A stretch of 64,000 nucleotides of DNA from an uncultured Prevotella sp. GTDB taxonomy: Bacteria; Bacteroidota; Bacteroidia; Bacteroidales; Bacteroidaceae. The stretch is from NCBI GenBank assembly GCA_902464615.1, contig CABQKA010000007.1, positions 1 through 64,000 on the forward strand, written 5' to 3'. Below the pieces are notes generated by a model. The model made no database searches and was not told where the DNA came from. It saw nothing but the letters and a program-made list of their open reading frames with translations. The position numbers were made by a program, and so were the translations under genes. Shown here piece after piece: positions 1 through 7,359 of the stretch (its first letter is position 1; each line of letters begins with the position of its first letter).

Positions 1-1
1 T

Positions 2-685
2 CCTTATGTGTTTACCCGTGAGCAAATACAGAATATATTTGAAACTTGTGACAAGCAAAGAATGCATAGCCATAATATATATTGCAATCTTTTTGCATTA
101 CCTACTTTATATAGAATTTTATATGCCACAGGGATTAGAATCGGAGAAGCCATATCTATTAGGAATCGGGATGTTGATTTGAGGAGGAATTGTATCATTA
201 TTCGGAAAACAAAAAATAAGATGGAAAGGCTTGTTCCTTTAAGCAACTCCCTATCCAAGGTTCTACAACAGTATCTGAAATATCGTAATAAGATACCCTT
301 GCACGATATTGATGCTCCAGATAAGTTCCTGTTAATATCTCCATCGGGACGACCGTTATCTTCTTGCACTGTATTGGGTGGTTTCAAGAAAGTATTGGAA
401 AAATGTAATATACCCTGTTCAAGCAACCGTTCCGGAGGTGCCTGTATACATAGCTTAAGACATACTTTTGCAGTCCATTCCCTTGCAAAGATGGTACAAG
501 ATGGAATGGACATATATTGTGCTCTTCCCCTATTATCGGTTTTCTTGGGTCATAAGACGTTGAAAGGAACTGAAACTTATGTGCGTTTGACACAAGATAT
601 GTTTCCCGATATTCTATTGAAACAAACTACCATAACACGGTTTGTATATCCAGAAATAAATATAATAACTGATTCAAGCATATAA
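2..685 (+). CDS. Tyrosine recombinase, C-terminal part (cut by window edge)
   Basis: The frame is open to the window edge, so no start is visible; the GTG near base 8 is internal. The visible ~228 residues are the catalytic domain of a tyrosine site-specific recombinase: first Arg in ATGIRIGE, a RKTKNK stretch for the catalytic Lys, HSLRH for the His/Arg pair, LGH, and the nucleophile Tyr in TETYVRLT. The stop is 4 bases before the next recombinase gene. Adjacent recombinases of this kind are typical of recombinase-in-trio (RIT) elements and of Tn554-like transposition genes. This would be the middle member if a third lies upstream, which is inference. The DNA is visibly A/T-rich compared with the rest of the window, a sign of transfer. 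Confidence 0.88.
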   Translation, partial: PYVFTREQIQNIFETCDKQRMHSHNIYCNLFALPTLYRILYATGIRIGEAISIRNRDVDLRRNCIIIRKTKNKMERLVPLSNSLSKVLQQYLKYRNKIPLHDIDAPDKFLLISPSGRPLSSCTVLGGFKKVLEKCNIPCSSNRSGGACIHSLRHTFAVHSLAKMVQDGMDIYCALPLLSVFLGHKTLKGTETYVRLTQDMFPDILLKQTTITRFVYPEINIITDSSI

Positions 686-689
686 ACTT

Positions 690-1715
690 ATGAAAACAAC
701 AGATTTTGCAAAGTATTTAACAGCCTATTTTACAGAGTATCTTATCGGAGAAAGGGGTGTAAGCCCTAATACCATACGATCATACAGTGAATCATTTAGC
801 CTGTTGCTAAACTTTTTGGATGAGCGGGTAAACATAAAGGCTGACAATCTCAGATTGGAACATATTACCAGAAAAACGGTTTTAAGTTTCCTTGACTGGT
901 TACAAGACACAAAACAATCAAGTAACGCAACAAGGAATCAAAGACTGGCCGCATTACGTTCTTTTTGTACATATATGCAATACGAGGATGTAAAACGTCT
1001 GGAACAATGGCAAGAGATATTATCCATCAAAGTAAAGACACATGAAAAAAGAAGTGTCAATTACCTTAGCATAGATGGTATAAAACTTTTATTGGCTCAA
1101 ATTCCAATCAACACAAGGAAAGGAAGACGGGATTTAGCATTGATATCCCTGCTCTACGATAGTGGAGCCAGAGTACAAGAATTAATAGATTTGACACCTG
1201 CGTCTTTGAAATTGGAAAAGCCTTGTCATGTCATATTATTTGGTAAAGGACGAAAAAAAAGAATTGTCCCTCTACAAGATGAACAAGTGGATTTATTGCA
1301 TAATTATATGGAAGAGAATCGTTTAAATCTATCCGGTTTTAATCAAAGGCCTCTTTTCTCTAACAGTTACGGTAGGAAACTAACAAACTCAGGTATATCG
1401 TATATATTGAACAACTATGCTAATCACGCCCGAATACAAAATCCGGAACTTATACCGGAAAAAATAAGTCCGCATACTTTACGGCACAGTAAAGCCATGC
1501 ACTTGTTACAAGCTGGTGTAAACCTGATTTATATCCGTGATATTTTGGGACATGTATCTATACAGACTACTGAAATATACGCTCGGGCTGATTCCAAACA
1601 AAAAAGAGATGCTTTAGAGGCGGCCTACATCAATATAATACCCAATGATATGACAGAATGTTCATGGGAAAGAGACCAAGAACTTAAGGTCTGGCTAAGG
1701 AATCTATCTAAATGA
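690..1715 (+). CDS. Tyrosine recombinase, last of an adjacent recombinase set
   Basis: Complete 341-residue tyrosine recombinase. The N-terminal SAM-like core-binding domain (about residues 8-100) contains GVSPNTIRSY. The catalytic domain has Arg in SGARVQEL, Lys in FGKGRKKR, SPHTLRHSKAMH for His/Arg, LGHVSIQTT and the nucleophile Tyr in EIYARAD. It starts 4 bases after the preceding recombinase stop, so the two are co-transcribed. Closely packed, divergent recombinase genes followed by an inverted repeat are the hallmark of RIT elements. It probably acts with its partners to move this cassette. Base composition is A/T-rich like its neighbour and unlike the chromosome to the right. Confidence 0.92.
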   Translation: MKTTDFAKYLTAYFTEYLIGERGVSPNTIRSYSESFSLLLNFLDERVNIKADNLRLEHITRKTVLSFLDWLQDTKQSSNATRNQRLAALRSFCTYMQYEDVKRLEQWQEILSIKVKTHEKRSVNYLSIDGIKLLLAQIPINTRKGRRDLALISLLYDSGARVQELIDLTPASLKLEKPCHVILFGKGRKKRIVPLQDEQVDLLHNYMEENRLNLSGFNQRPLFSNSYGRKLTNSGISYILNNYANHARIQNPELIPEKISPHTLRHSKAMHLLQAGVNLIYIRDILGHVSIQTTEIYARADSKQKRDALEAAYINIIPNDMTECSWERDQELKVWLRNLSK

Positions 1716-1722
1716 AAAATAA

Positions 1723-1803
1723 TATTATCCAAAGCTGTAATATAAAGTAATGTAAGTAAACAATTGATATACAGTGATACAAAAATAGCAGCTTTGGATA
1801 ATA
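1723..1803. repeat. Inverted repeat at the recombinase cassette end
   Basis: A perfect 15-base inverted repeat: the left arm 1723-1737 (TATTATCCAAAGCTG) is complementary to 1789-1803, with about 51 bases between. It begins 8 bases after the recombinase stop. It could be the element's subterminal recombination site or a transcription terminator. Its length and place at the cassette edge favour an end structure, by analogy with RIT elements. Confidence 0.7.
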
Positions 1804-1809
1804 ATTTAC

Positions 1810-1833
1810 TTGTGATAAGAGAAATTATCACAA
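1810..1833. repeat. Possible tyrosine recombinase crossover site
   Basis: TTGTGATAA and its exact complement TTATCACAA (1825-1833) flank a 6-base spacer. Two inverted 9-base arms around a 6-8 base centre are the geometry of a tyrosine recombinase core site such as dif or loxP. A related half-copy, TTATGATAA, lies at 1835-1843, directly against the truncated exc gene, so the element boundary is likely near 1843/1844. The function is inferred. Confidence 0.5.
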
Positions 1834-1843
1834 CTTATGATAA

Positions 1844-1867
1844 CTTTTCTGCCAATATGGTAATCAT
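1844..1867 (-). pseudogene. exc: Truncated exc (topoisomerase III) gene start
   Basis: An ATG at 1867-1865 opens a frame reading MITILAEK, then runs into unrelated sequence and stops two codons later (LS then stop). Type IA topoisomerases of mobile elements begin with this type of motif (I-x-AEKPSVA), so the next residues should be PSVA. The position fits: in the CTnDOT excision operon the order is xis2c, xis2d, orf3, exc, and the first three lie directly upstream here. The gene appears interrupted after codon 8 by the recombinase cassette. The identity rests on eight residues plus context. The rest of the gene would lie left of the window. Confidence 0.65.
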
Positions 1868-2019
1868 GTCTTTTTCTGTCTAATCTGTTGATACTTTTGT
1901 TTCTTTTCGGGTGGAAATGAAACGGGGCACGGCCTTGTCCGTGGGATATGCGGTACAGGGCGGTGTTTGCTCCCCGTTTCAATCCGTTGATTATTGTCGG
2001 ATGGATTTAGTGGCGGCAA

Positions 2020-3600
2020 TCAGGACACCTTCACACCTTTGGATTTTCTTGTCTGCCGTTTCTGCTGGGTTTCGTCCTTCGGTGCGGTCTGCCCCTGCTG
2101 CAACGGCTCTTTCACGTGCTTGGTCGCCTCGTTGGTCTTGCCCTCGTTGTTCACGGCAAGCTGCGTCCTGCTCTCGTTCGACGGGGCGACGGTCTGCGCG
2201 AGGTCGGGATTCTGCGAGTAGGTCAGCGGACGGCCTTTCTCATGGATGAATTTCAGGTACTTCGTACAGGGCTGCCCTTGGTCGTCCTTCGCATTGGCAA
2301 GCACCACCGTCTTGCCCGCCACGTAGTCGGCGATTTGCTGTTCGTTGAACAGGTCGTCTTTCCATTTGCTTATCGGGCGGATGCTTCCGTCCTCGTTCGT
2401 CCACGAGCGGTTGCGCCGTTGCCTTTCGCCGTTTTCCTGCGTCTGCCCCTGTGCATCGGGATTGTCCTGCTGCTTGCTTTGACGCTGCGACTGCTGCTGA
2501 CGTCGCTGCCCCGGCACGAACTCCACATCGCGTTTTTCGGCGCTCACCTGAAGTAATGCCTGAAATTTGCGCCCGTTGGATAATGTCACTTCTTTGGGCA
2601 GGGCAAGCCCGGCACGCAGGATGTCCATTTCTTCCTTTGTCAAGCCGGTCTGTCCGATTTGATAGGGGATGCGCACCTTGTCGGCAGGCACGTCCACGAT
2701 TTCATTCGTCAGGCGGTCGATACTGATATACGACTGGCGCATTTCTCCGGTTCTCGTATCCGCCACATCCACCACCTTGCCTAAATTGCCCGTGCGTTTA
2801 AGGTTCTTCTTGTCCTCGTCCGTGAAGGTGTAGCCGTTGTGGGGGATGTCAAGGCGCGGCTCGTTACGGATAAAATGGGGTGTCAGTTTCAGTTTGCCGT
2901 CCTCCATTTTCTGAAACGAGAGGCGGGCTTGCAGCTCGTAGCTCTCGTAGCCGAAGGTCGGCTTCACCGTCACCAGCCCCGTCTTGCCGTAGTTCATCAG
3001 GGCTTTCAAATCCTTTTCTGAAAGCTTTTCCTTGTCGATGCCGCATTTGAGCAGCTCATTCCAGTCCACTTGGTCGTCCGCTATCAGGTTCGGCTTCTCC
3101 TGTTTCTGCGGTTGCTGCTCATCTTGCGCTTCAGCCGTTTGAGGCTGTTGCACTTCCTGTTTCTGTTCTTCTTTTTTCTGTTCCATTTCTTCTGTCTTTT
3201 TAAGGGGTTCATTGTCGCTTTCTTGTTTTACATTCTCCATTTCCGCCTGCTTCCGGTATTCCGATGTGTCCACCTTGTGCGCCGCGAGCATTTCCGCGTT
3301 TGCCGCAGGGTCTTTCAGCAAATCCTTGATGACCGGCAGCACCGCATCCGCCATGTCCGCCGCCACCCGGTAGAAGCCGAAACGTGTCGGCTCCTTGCAC
3401 TGGCGGTAGAAGTTCCTGAAGAAGTTGTCCACCATGTCCCCGTGGCGGTCGAAGCGCAGGAAGTCCTGCGAGTGTTCCGCCTTTGCCGGAGCCGTCTTCG
3501 GATAGCCCTTGCTGTCCAGCCCGGCTACTACGCTGATTTCGCCCGTCTTCTCGTCGCGGACGACCAGCACGTCTTTTTCGTTTTTCTTTTTCTGTTCCAT
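2020..3600 (-). CDS. DUF4099/DUF3945 protein of a CTnDOT-type excision operon (orf3-like)
   Basis: 526 residues, without a signal peptide or membrane segments. The N-terminal part (about 1-110) starts MEQKKKNEKDVLVVRDEKTG. A Gln/Glu-rich low-complexity linker follows (about 120-165), then a DUF4099-like module (VDWNELLKCGIDKEKLSEKDLKAL), a DUF3945-like repeat region (RNEPRLDIPHNGYTFTDEDK; SNGRKFQALLQVSAEKRDVEFVP) and a basic, Gln-rich tail ending RKSKGVKVS. Such proteins sit between the excisionase genes and the topoisomerase gene of Bacteroides conjugative transposons. Their molecular role is not established. The gene starts 6 bases after the xis2d-like stop, in one operon. It is intact although exc downstream is cut. 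Confidence 0.85.
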   Translation of the reverse strand: MEQKKKNEKDVLVVRDEKTGEISVVAGLDSKGYPKTAPAKAEHSQDFLRFDRHGDMVDNFFRNFYRQCKEPTRFGFYRVAADMADAVLPVIKDLLKDPAANAEMLAAHKVDTSEYRKQAEMENVKQESDNEPLKKTEEMEQKKEEQKQEVQQPQTAEAQDEQQPQKQEKPNLIADDQVDWNELLKCGIDKEKLSEKDLKALMNYGKTGLVTVKPTFGYESYELQARLSFQKMEDGKLKLTPHFIRNEPRLDIPHNGYTFTDEDKKNLKRTGNLGKVVDVADTRTGEMRQSYISIDRLTNEIVDVPADKVRIPYQIGQTGLTKEEMDILRAGLALPKEVTLSNGRKFQALLQVSAEKRDVEFVPGQRRQQQSQRQSKQQDNPDAQGQTQENGERQRRNRSWTNEDGSIRPISKWKDDLFNEQQIADYVAGKTVVLANAKDDQGQPCTKYLKFIHEKGRPLTYSQNPDLAQTVAPSNESRTQLAVNNEGKTNEATKHVKEPLQQGQTAPKDETQQKRQTRKSKGVKVS

Positions 3601-3606
3601 TTCAGT

Positions 3607-3987
3607 TTAATTTTTACGGTTCGTTCTCTTGTCGTTTGATTTTCTTTTGGTATTGTCCGCCTTATCCTGAGCCCTGTCACGGAGTATTTCCCGCATGTGG
3701 GTGCTGATGAACAGTTCCACGTCCGCCCTGCGGTAATAGGTCTTGTGGCGGTGCATCCGGTAGGGCAGCAACCCGTCGCTGCGGTAGCGTTGCAGGGTGC
3801 GTTTGCTCACGTGGAGCAGCATGCACACGTCTTGGTTGTCCATCGTGTCCTCTTCCAACAAGGCGGTGCCCTGTGGCTTTTCATTCACGTCACCGCGCAT
3901 GGCGGAGAGCATCTCCTCCTGACGGTCGAGGCGGCTGAGCACCTGCCTCATGCAGTCCTCGAAAGTGCGTCTGTCTAAAAACTCCAT
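3607..3987 (-). CDS. Xis2d-like helix-turn-helix excision protein
   Basis: 126 residues from the chosen ATG, which has a strong Shine-Dalgarno (AAAGGAGG) about 8 bases upstream, unusual in this phylum. An earlier in-frame ATG at 4005 overlaps the upstream stop as ATGA and would add six residues. The middle part (about 50-105) is a winged-helix excisionase-type DNA-binding domain: DNQDVCMLLHVSKRTLQRYR and SDGLLPYRMHRHKTYYRRADVELF. The tail is very basic. In CTnDOT-type elements the paired small HTH proteins Xis2c and Xis2d act with integrase in excision. Order and spacing support this assignment. Confidence 0.8.
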   Translation of the reverse strand: MEFLDRRTFEDCMRQVLSRLDRQEEMLSAMRGDVNEKPQGTALLEEDTMDNQDVCMLLHVSKRTLQRYRSDGLLPYRMHRHKTYYRRADVELFISTHMREILRDRAQDKADNTKRKSNDKRTNRKN

Positions 3988-4001
3988 AGCCGTTCCTCCT
4001 T

Positions 4002-4352
4002 TCATTTCCTGCCCGCCTTTCCGCCCGTGCGGAGCCGGTAGTTGTGTTTCAGTTCCTCCGGTTTCTCCGGTGAAGTCTTGACCGCATTCTCCCGGATGAT
4101 GCGTTCCACTTCTTCCGGAGGGTAGCGGCAGTCGCCCCGGATGATGACATACCCGATGCGCTTCTCGTCGCGCAGCCGTTGCAGCGTGCGGCGGCTGACA
4201 CAGAGCAGGCGCATCACTTCGCGGCTGTCCAGAAGGCAGGCGGTATCGTTCCGCTGTCCCTCCATGCCTTGCTTCCTCACATGGGAGGCGATTTCCTCGA
4301 TGCGCCCTACGATGTCCTTGTAGGCGGCGCTTTTCATCGTGATGATTTCCAT
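4002..4352 (-). CDS. Xis2c-like helix-turn-helix excision protein
   Basis: 116 residues starting MEIITMKSAAYKDIV. A TTG nine bases further up is a weaker start; GAGGAA stands before the ATG. Residues about 40-95 form the excisionase-type HTH: LDSREVMRLLCVSRRTLQRLR, then YVIIRGDCRYPPEEVERII. The tail is basic (LRTGGKAGRK). It is the first gene of the operon xis2c-xis2d-orf3-(exc). Its stop overlaps an upstream ATG of the next gene. It is expected to bind near the attachment site and promote excision of the integrative element. Confidence 0.8.
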   Translation of the reverse strand: MEIITMKSAAYKDIVGRIEEIASHVRKQGMEGQRNDTACLLDSREVMRLLCVSRRTLQRLRDEKRIGYVIIRGDCRYPPEEVERIIRENAVKTSPEKPEELKHNYRLRTGGKAGRK

Positions 4353-4623
4353 ATTCCTCAATCTTTTAATTGTTAGTGAATCAGTTTGTCGGGAGCAAAA
4401 TTCGGCTATTCCAAAGGGGCGGGCACGGTACTTACCCGTAACTTACGTGAGATTTTTATGGATTTTCCGCCTTGCAGGGGCTTCAACGGGCATTTTTATC
4501 ATGGAAAACCGCCAAACGGACATTCCAAGCCGTCTGTTTCCCTCATGTCCTGATGTGGCACAATAAAAAGAGCCACAAGCTGCCACTGTTTCCTTGCCCG
4601 GTCGGTTCCGGCCCACAGCTGTG

Positions 4624-4631
4624 TAACTTTG
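4624..4631 (+). promoter_or_regulatory. Bacteroidetes -7 promoter box
   Basis: TAACTTTG matches the TAnnTTTG -7 consensus, 26 bases before the ATG of the HTH gene at 4658. The longer string GTAACTTTGC at 4623-4632 also matches the CTnDOT target consensus GTAnnTTTGC, which overlaps this promoter motif by nature. No clear -33 box was seen. The rest of 4353-4657 holds no gene, only the divergent leaders of the two HTH operons. Confidence 0.55.
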
Positions 4632-4657
4632 CGGCAAACCGATAAAATTTTGAAAGA

Positions 4658-4948
4658 ATGGAAATAGTAATCATTGAGAAGACCGCCTTCGATATGCTCC
4701 TTGCCGGAGTGAAGGCATTGGAGGACAGGGTGAGGACGCTTGCCGAAAAGGGCGGCGACCGCCGCCTTGCCGAATGGATGGACACGGAGGACGTGTGCCG
4801 TATGCTGAGCATAACCCCGAAGACCTTGCAGGCCATGCGCGACAGGCACGGCATTGCGTATTCCCAAATCGGACGCAAGTTCTATTACAGGCCGGAGGAT
4901 GTGGAACGGCTGTTGCCCGGTCCCGAAACGGGACAACCGTCCGTCTGA
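4658..4948 (+). CDS. Small helix-turn-helix protein of the mobile element
   Basis: 96 residues. An N-terminal helix (about 1-35, KTAFDMLLAGVKALEDRVRT) may form a dimerising coil. It is followed by an excisionase/MerR-type HTH: MDTEDVCRMLSITPKTLQAMR, DRHGIAYSQIGRKFYYRPEDVERLL. It is transcribed divergently from the xis operon and followed 32 bases later by a second HTH gene. Pairs like this are common in Bacteroides integrative elements and probably regulate excision or integrase. The exact role is unknown. Confidence 0.78.
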   Translation: MEIVIIEKTAFDMLLAGVKALEDRVRTLAEKGGDRRLAEWMDTEDVCRMLSITPKTLQAMRDRHGIAYSQIGRKFYYRPEDVERLLPGPETGQPSV

Positions 4949-4980
4949 CGCTTGAAGTGTGCCACTAAATCCTATGTAAG

Positions 4981-5274
4981 ATGAATGACAATGTATTGAC
5001 AAAGGACTGCGGCGTACTTGCCGACGCCATGCAGTCCGTCCGAAGAAGCCTGAAAATGGCGGACAGACTCGCCGACGGATACATCCCCCCGATGGGCGGC
5101 GAGCGTTACCTCACCGACAGGGACTTGGCGCGGAGGCTGCACGTGAGCCGGCGCACCTTGCAGCAGTACCGCCACGAGGGGATATTGCCCTATTTCCTGT
5201 TCGGCGGCAAGACGCTCTACCGCGAGAGCGACATCCAGAAGGTACTGGAACGTAACTACCGCAAGACGTACTGA
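4981..5274 (+). CDS. Second small helix-turn-helix protein of the mobile element
   Basis: 97 residues with the HTH at about 38-95: LTDRDLARRLHVSRRTLQQYR, HEGILPYFLFGGKTLYRESDIQKVL. It resembles the upstream HTH gene and the Xis-like proteins, suggesting one duplicated family within the element. It shares an operon with the gene at 4658. A hairpin terminator follows the stop. It is probably an accessory DNA-binding protein; its target is unknown. Confidence 0.78.
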   Translation: MNDNVLTKDCGVLADAMQSVRRSLKMADRLADGYIPPMGGERYLTDRDLARRLHVSRRTLQQYRHEGILPYFLFGGKTLYRESDIQKVLERNYRKTY

Positions 5275-5292
5275 CGCTTGCGGCAAGTAAAA

Positions 5293-5339
5293 AACATCGG
5301 GAGACGGATACCCTCATGCGGGTTGCCGCTCCCGATGTT
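5293..5339. terminator. Hairpin terminator between convergent genes
   Basis: The 11-base arms 5293-5303 and 5329-5339 are perfectly complementary (AACATCGGGAG and its complement), and the loop can pair further (ACCC with GGGT). It lies between the convergent HTH gene (ends 5274) and the RhuM-like gene (ends 5364) and may serve both. Confidence 0.7.
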
Positions 5340-5363
5340 CATTTCAGGCCGTGCCTGTGCCGT

Positions 5364-5726
5364 TCAGCAGTATGCCCCATGCGGATGATGCAGGAACAAG
5401 ACCGTAGGCTCTTTCTTGGAACGCGCCACCGTCCGGGCGAGCCATTTGCGGAACAGTGCAGCCTGCCCCGTGTCGAACCGGAACGACAGGGCTATGACCG
5501 TTTCCATGCCGTAAATGTCCGTATAACATTTTGCTTCCTGTAGCCGTATGCGCCGGCATGAACCGCCGTCCGCGATGCCGTCCTTTCTCAGTTTCCGTAT
5601 GGCGGCTTCCACCGTCACGCCGCGCACATAGAACAGGCTTGCGATTTCTCCGGTCGTCATCCACACTTCGGCGTCGGGCAGGACTACCGTCTTTTCTTCT
5701 ATTGTTATGATGCCTCTCGTTTCCAT
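5364..5726 (-). CDS. Short RhuM-like protein
   Basis: 120 residues from the ATG at 5726; a TTG at 5750 would add eight. The middle reads VWMTTGEIASLFYVRGVTVE, a winged-helix-like segment. Then comes YTDIYGMETVIALSFRFDT and ALFRKWLARTV, which matches the pattern of the RhuM/virulence-protein family N-terminal domain (Y-x-(L/M)-x-x-(I/V)-I-A-x-(S/G)-(Y/F)-R...FR-x-W). Full RhuM proteins are much longer, so this is a domain-sized or trimmed version. It lies 27 bases downstream of the integrase gene on the same strand. Function is unknown; an accessory DNA-binding role is plausible. Confidence 0.6.
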   Translation of the reverse strand: METRGIITIEEKTVVLPDAEVWMTTGEIASLFYVRGVTVEAAIRKLRKDGIADGGSCRRIRLQEAKCYTDIYGMETVIALSFRFDTGQAALFRKWLARTVARSKKEPTVLFLHHPHGAYC

Positions 5727-5753
5727 GTTTCTTTTCGTTTTCAGGTTCAACTT

Positions 5754-6989
5754 CTAAATGGCTTGGCAGATGAACTGTTCCATCGGGGCGAGCTTTTGGG
5801 AGAGCAGTTCCATGTCCCGGCTCATCTTCTCAGCTGTGATTTTCGCATAGATTTGGGTCGAACGGATGCTTGTGTGCCCCATCAGTTTCGACAGCGTTTC
5901 AATGGGTACGCCGTTGGAAAGGCAAATCGTCGTTGCGTACGAATGGCGACTTTGGTGCCACGTGACGTTTTTGTTTATCCCGCATTGTCTGGCTACCTGT
6001 TTGATGCCGTATTTGCAGATATTATAGCATGGGACAGGCAGCAGTTTGCCGTCCTTGGAAACGCCTTTGTACTTGTCGATGATATGCTTTGCCACGTCCA
6101 GCAGGCGGATGTTCGTTTCCACTCCCGTTTTCTGTCGGCTTGTCTTTATCCACAGGTGCCCGTCGAAGGAAACTTGCAGGTTCTCTTCCGTGAGGTTCGC
6201 CATGTCACGCCAGCTCAAACCGGTGAAGCAGCAGAAGATGAAGAGGTCGCGTATCAGTTCATAGTTCTTCCTCTTGAACGTGCAGTTTATCATCTGCGTG
6301 ATTTCCTCTTTCGTCAGGTAGCCGCGTTTCGTTTCCTCCTTCGTGATGTGGTAGGCATAGAACGGGTCGCGCTGCAACCAGCCGTTGTTGATGGCGGTGA
6401 AGATGATGCTCCGGAAAGGCATCATGTACGACCACACGGTGTTGGTGCAATGCCCTTTCTCCACGCGGAGGAACAGTTCGAAGTCCGTGATGAAGGCGGG
6501 CGCAAGCTCTTTCAGGGCGATGTCTTCCACCTTGTACCGGGTTTTGATGAACTCCGACAGGTGCTTGTAAACCACGCAGTATTTCCAGTAACTGCGTTGG
6601 CTCTTCATCTTGCCCACTAATTTGGCATAGTCCTCGTTGTGCTGCCGGAACACGGCAAGCAGCGTCTTGTGGTTCATGCCCATGCCGAGGTATTCGTTGC
6701 GTACCTTCTCCGCCGTGACATAAGTGTCACGGTCGAACACGTCCTGATAGGCCTTGTTCACACCCACGCGGATTTTGTCCAGCATACGGTTGCCTTCCAG
6801 AGCCACGTTGCTCCTTCCGGTCAGCCGTCCGGTTTCCACGCTCCACATCTTTTCCTCCACGTCCAGCTTGCAACTGAACTGTGCGATTTTCCCGTTCACC
6901 GTGATACGGCACATGACCGGTATCAGCCCGTTCTTCTTCGGCGCGTTGCGCTTGAGGTAAAATAAAATCTTGAATGTCGCTCTACTCAT
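5754..6989 (-). CDS. int: CTnDOT-type integrase (tyrosine recombinase)
   Basis: 411 residues, the same length as IntDOT as I recall it. The N-terminal arm-binding domain is at about 1-100 (MSRATFKILFYLKRNAPKKN, typical of Bacteroides integrases). The SAM-like core-binding domain (about 105-205) contains YVVYKHLSEFI-type helices. The catalytic domain (about 215-400) has FTGLSWRDMANL (in IntDOT-like enzymes the first catalytic Arg of the usual motif is replaced by Ser), RQKTG for Lys, HQSRHSYAT for His/Arg, LMGHTSIRSTQIYAKIT with the nucleophile Tyr. It catalyses integration and excision of the element. It lies near the element end and points inward. The -7 box TAATTTTG lies 22 bases upstream. 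Confidence 0.93.
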   Translation of the reverse strand: MSRATFKILFYLKRNAPKKNGLIPVMCRITVNGKIAQFSCKLDVEEKMWSVETGRLTGRSNVALEGNRMLDKIRVGVNKAYQDVFDRDTYVTAEKVRNEYLGMGMNHKTLLAVFRQHNEDYAKLVGKMKSQRSYWKYCVVYKHLSEFIKTRYKVEDIALKELAPAFITDFELFLRVEKGHCTNTVWSYMMPFRSIIFTAINNGWLQRDPFYAYHITKEETKRGYLTKEEITQMINCTFKRKNYELIRDLFIFCCFTGLSWRDMANLTEENLQVSFDGHLWIKTSRQKTGVETNIRLLDVAKHIIDKYKGVSKDGKLLPVPCYNICKYGIKQVARQCGINKNVTWHQSRHSYATTICLSNGVPIETLSKLMGHTSIRSTQIYAKITAEKMSRDMELLSQKLAPMEQFICQAI

Positions 6990-7011
6990 AGTTCCTACTT
7001 TTTTATGGTTG

Positions 7012-7019
7012 CAAAATTA
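7012..7019 (-). promoter_or_regulatory. Integrase promoter -7 box; also an att-core-like sequence
   Basis: On the minus strand TAATTTTG matches the TAnnTTTG -7 consensus, 22 bases upstream of the integrase ATG. The enclosing 10-mer 7011-7020 reads GTAATTTTGC on the minus strand, a match to the CTnDOT core/target consensus GTAnnTTTGC. Both readings are possible; closeness to the start codon favours the promoter. Confidence 0.6.
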
Positions 7020-7160
7020 CCTTGTGTAGAGCTGTTTGCCTGTATGTAAACCGCAGCAGACCAACGCAATCGAATCTGCCGCAAGACTTTTTCATCCCGA
7101 ACCTTGTCAACTGCCTGTATAATTGCAGTTCTTGCCATGTTTTGCCGGGCTTTTCCATTC

Positions 7161-7238
7161 CGTTACCCGTTCCGATTTCAGGTAACGAGCTGGTAACGCA
7201 ATTACGGTTCAAGTTGGCTTTTCCCGGTTTCAGTTGGC
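7161..7238. repeat. Repeats resembling integrase arm-type binding sites
   Basis: GGTAACG occurs at 7181-7187 and 7192-7198 (11 bases apart, about one helical turn), with an inverted copy CGTTACC at 7161-7167. Next come two direct 13-mers, GGTTCAAGTTGGC (7206-7218) and GGTTTCAGTTGGC (7226-7238), 11 of 13 identical and 20 bases apart. Helically phased repeats between an integrase gene and an element end are what lambda-type attachment regions look like. No gene is seen in 7021-7359. Confidence 0.5.
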
Positions 7239-7321
7239 ACTCACTCAAATCGCCAAAATCCCATAAATCATTAACTTTCAATCATATTTCCGTGATTTGC
7301 TCAGTATCTCACTTTTTTGTA

Positions 7322-7331
7322 TTATCTTTGC
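7322..7331 (+). other. Candidate attachment core / element-chromosome junction
   Basis: TTATCTTTGC matches the CTnDOT core consensus GTAnnTTTGC at every fixed base except the first. It contains TATCTTTG (7323-7330), a good -7 box for the gene at 7360. CTnDOT-family elements insert at promoter-like TAnnTTTGC sequences. The arm-like repeats lie just inside and chromosomal-looking genes begin just outside, so this is the best candidate for the junction; 7011-7020 is the alternative. Confidence 0.45.
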
Positions 7332-7359
7332 TGCAATAAAACTATTCACATAATCCGCC

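Noticed and set aside
4623..4632. GTAACTTTGC as a second attachment core
   Set aside because: It matches the core consensus but is at the proper place for a -7 promoter box and lies inside the element between divergent HTH genes.
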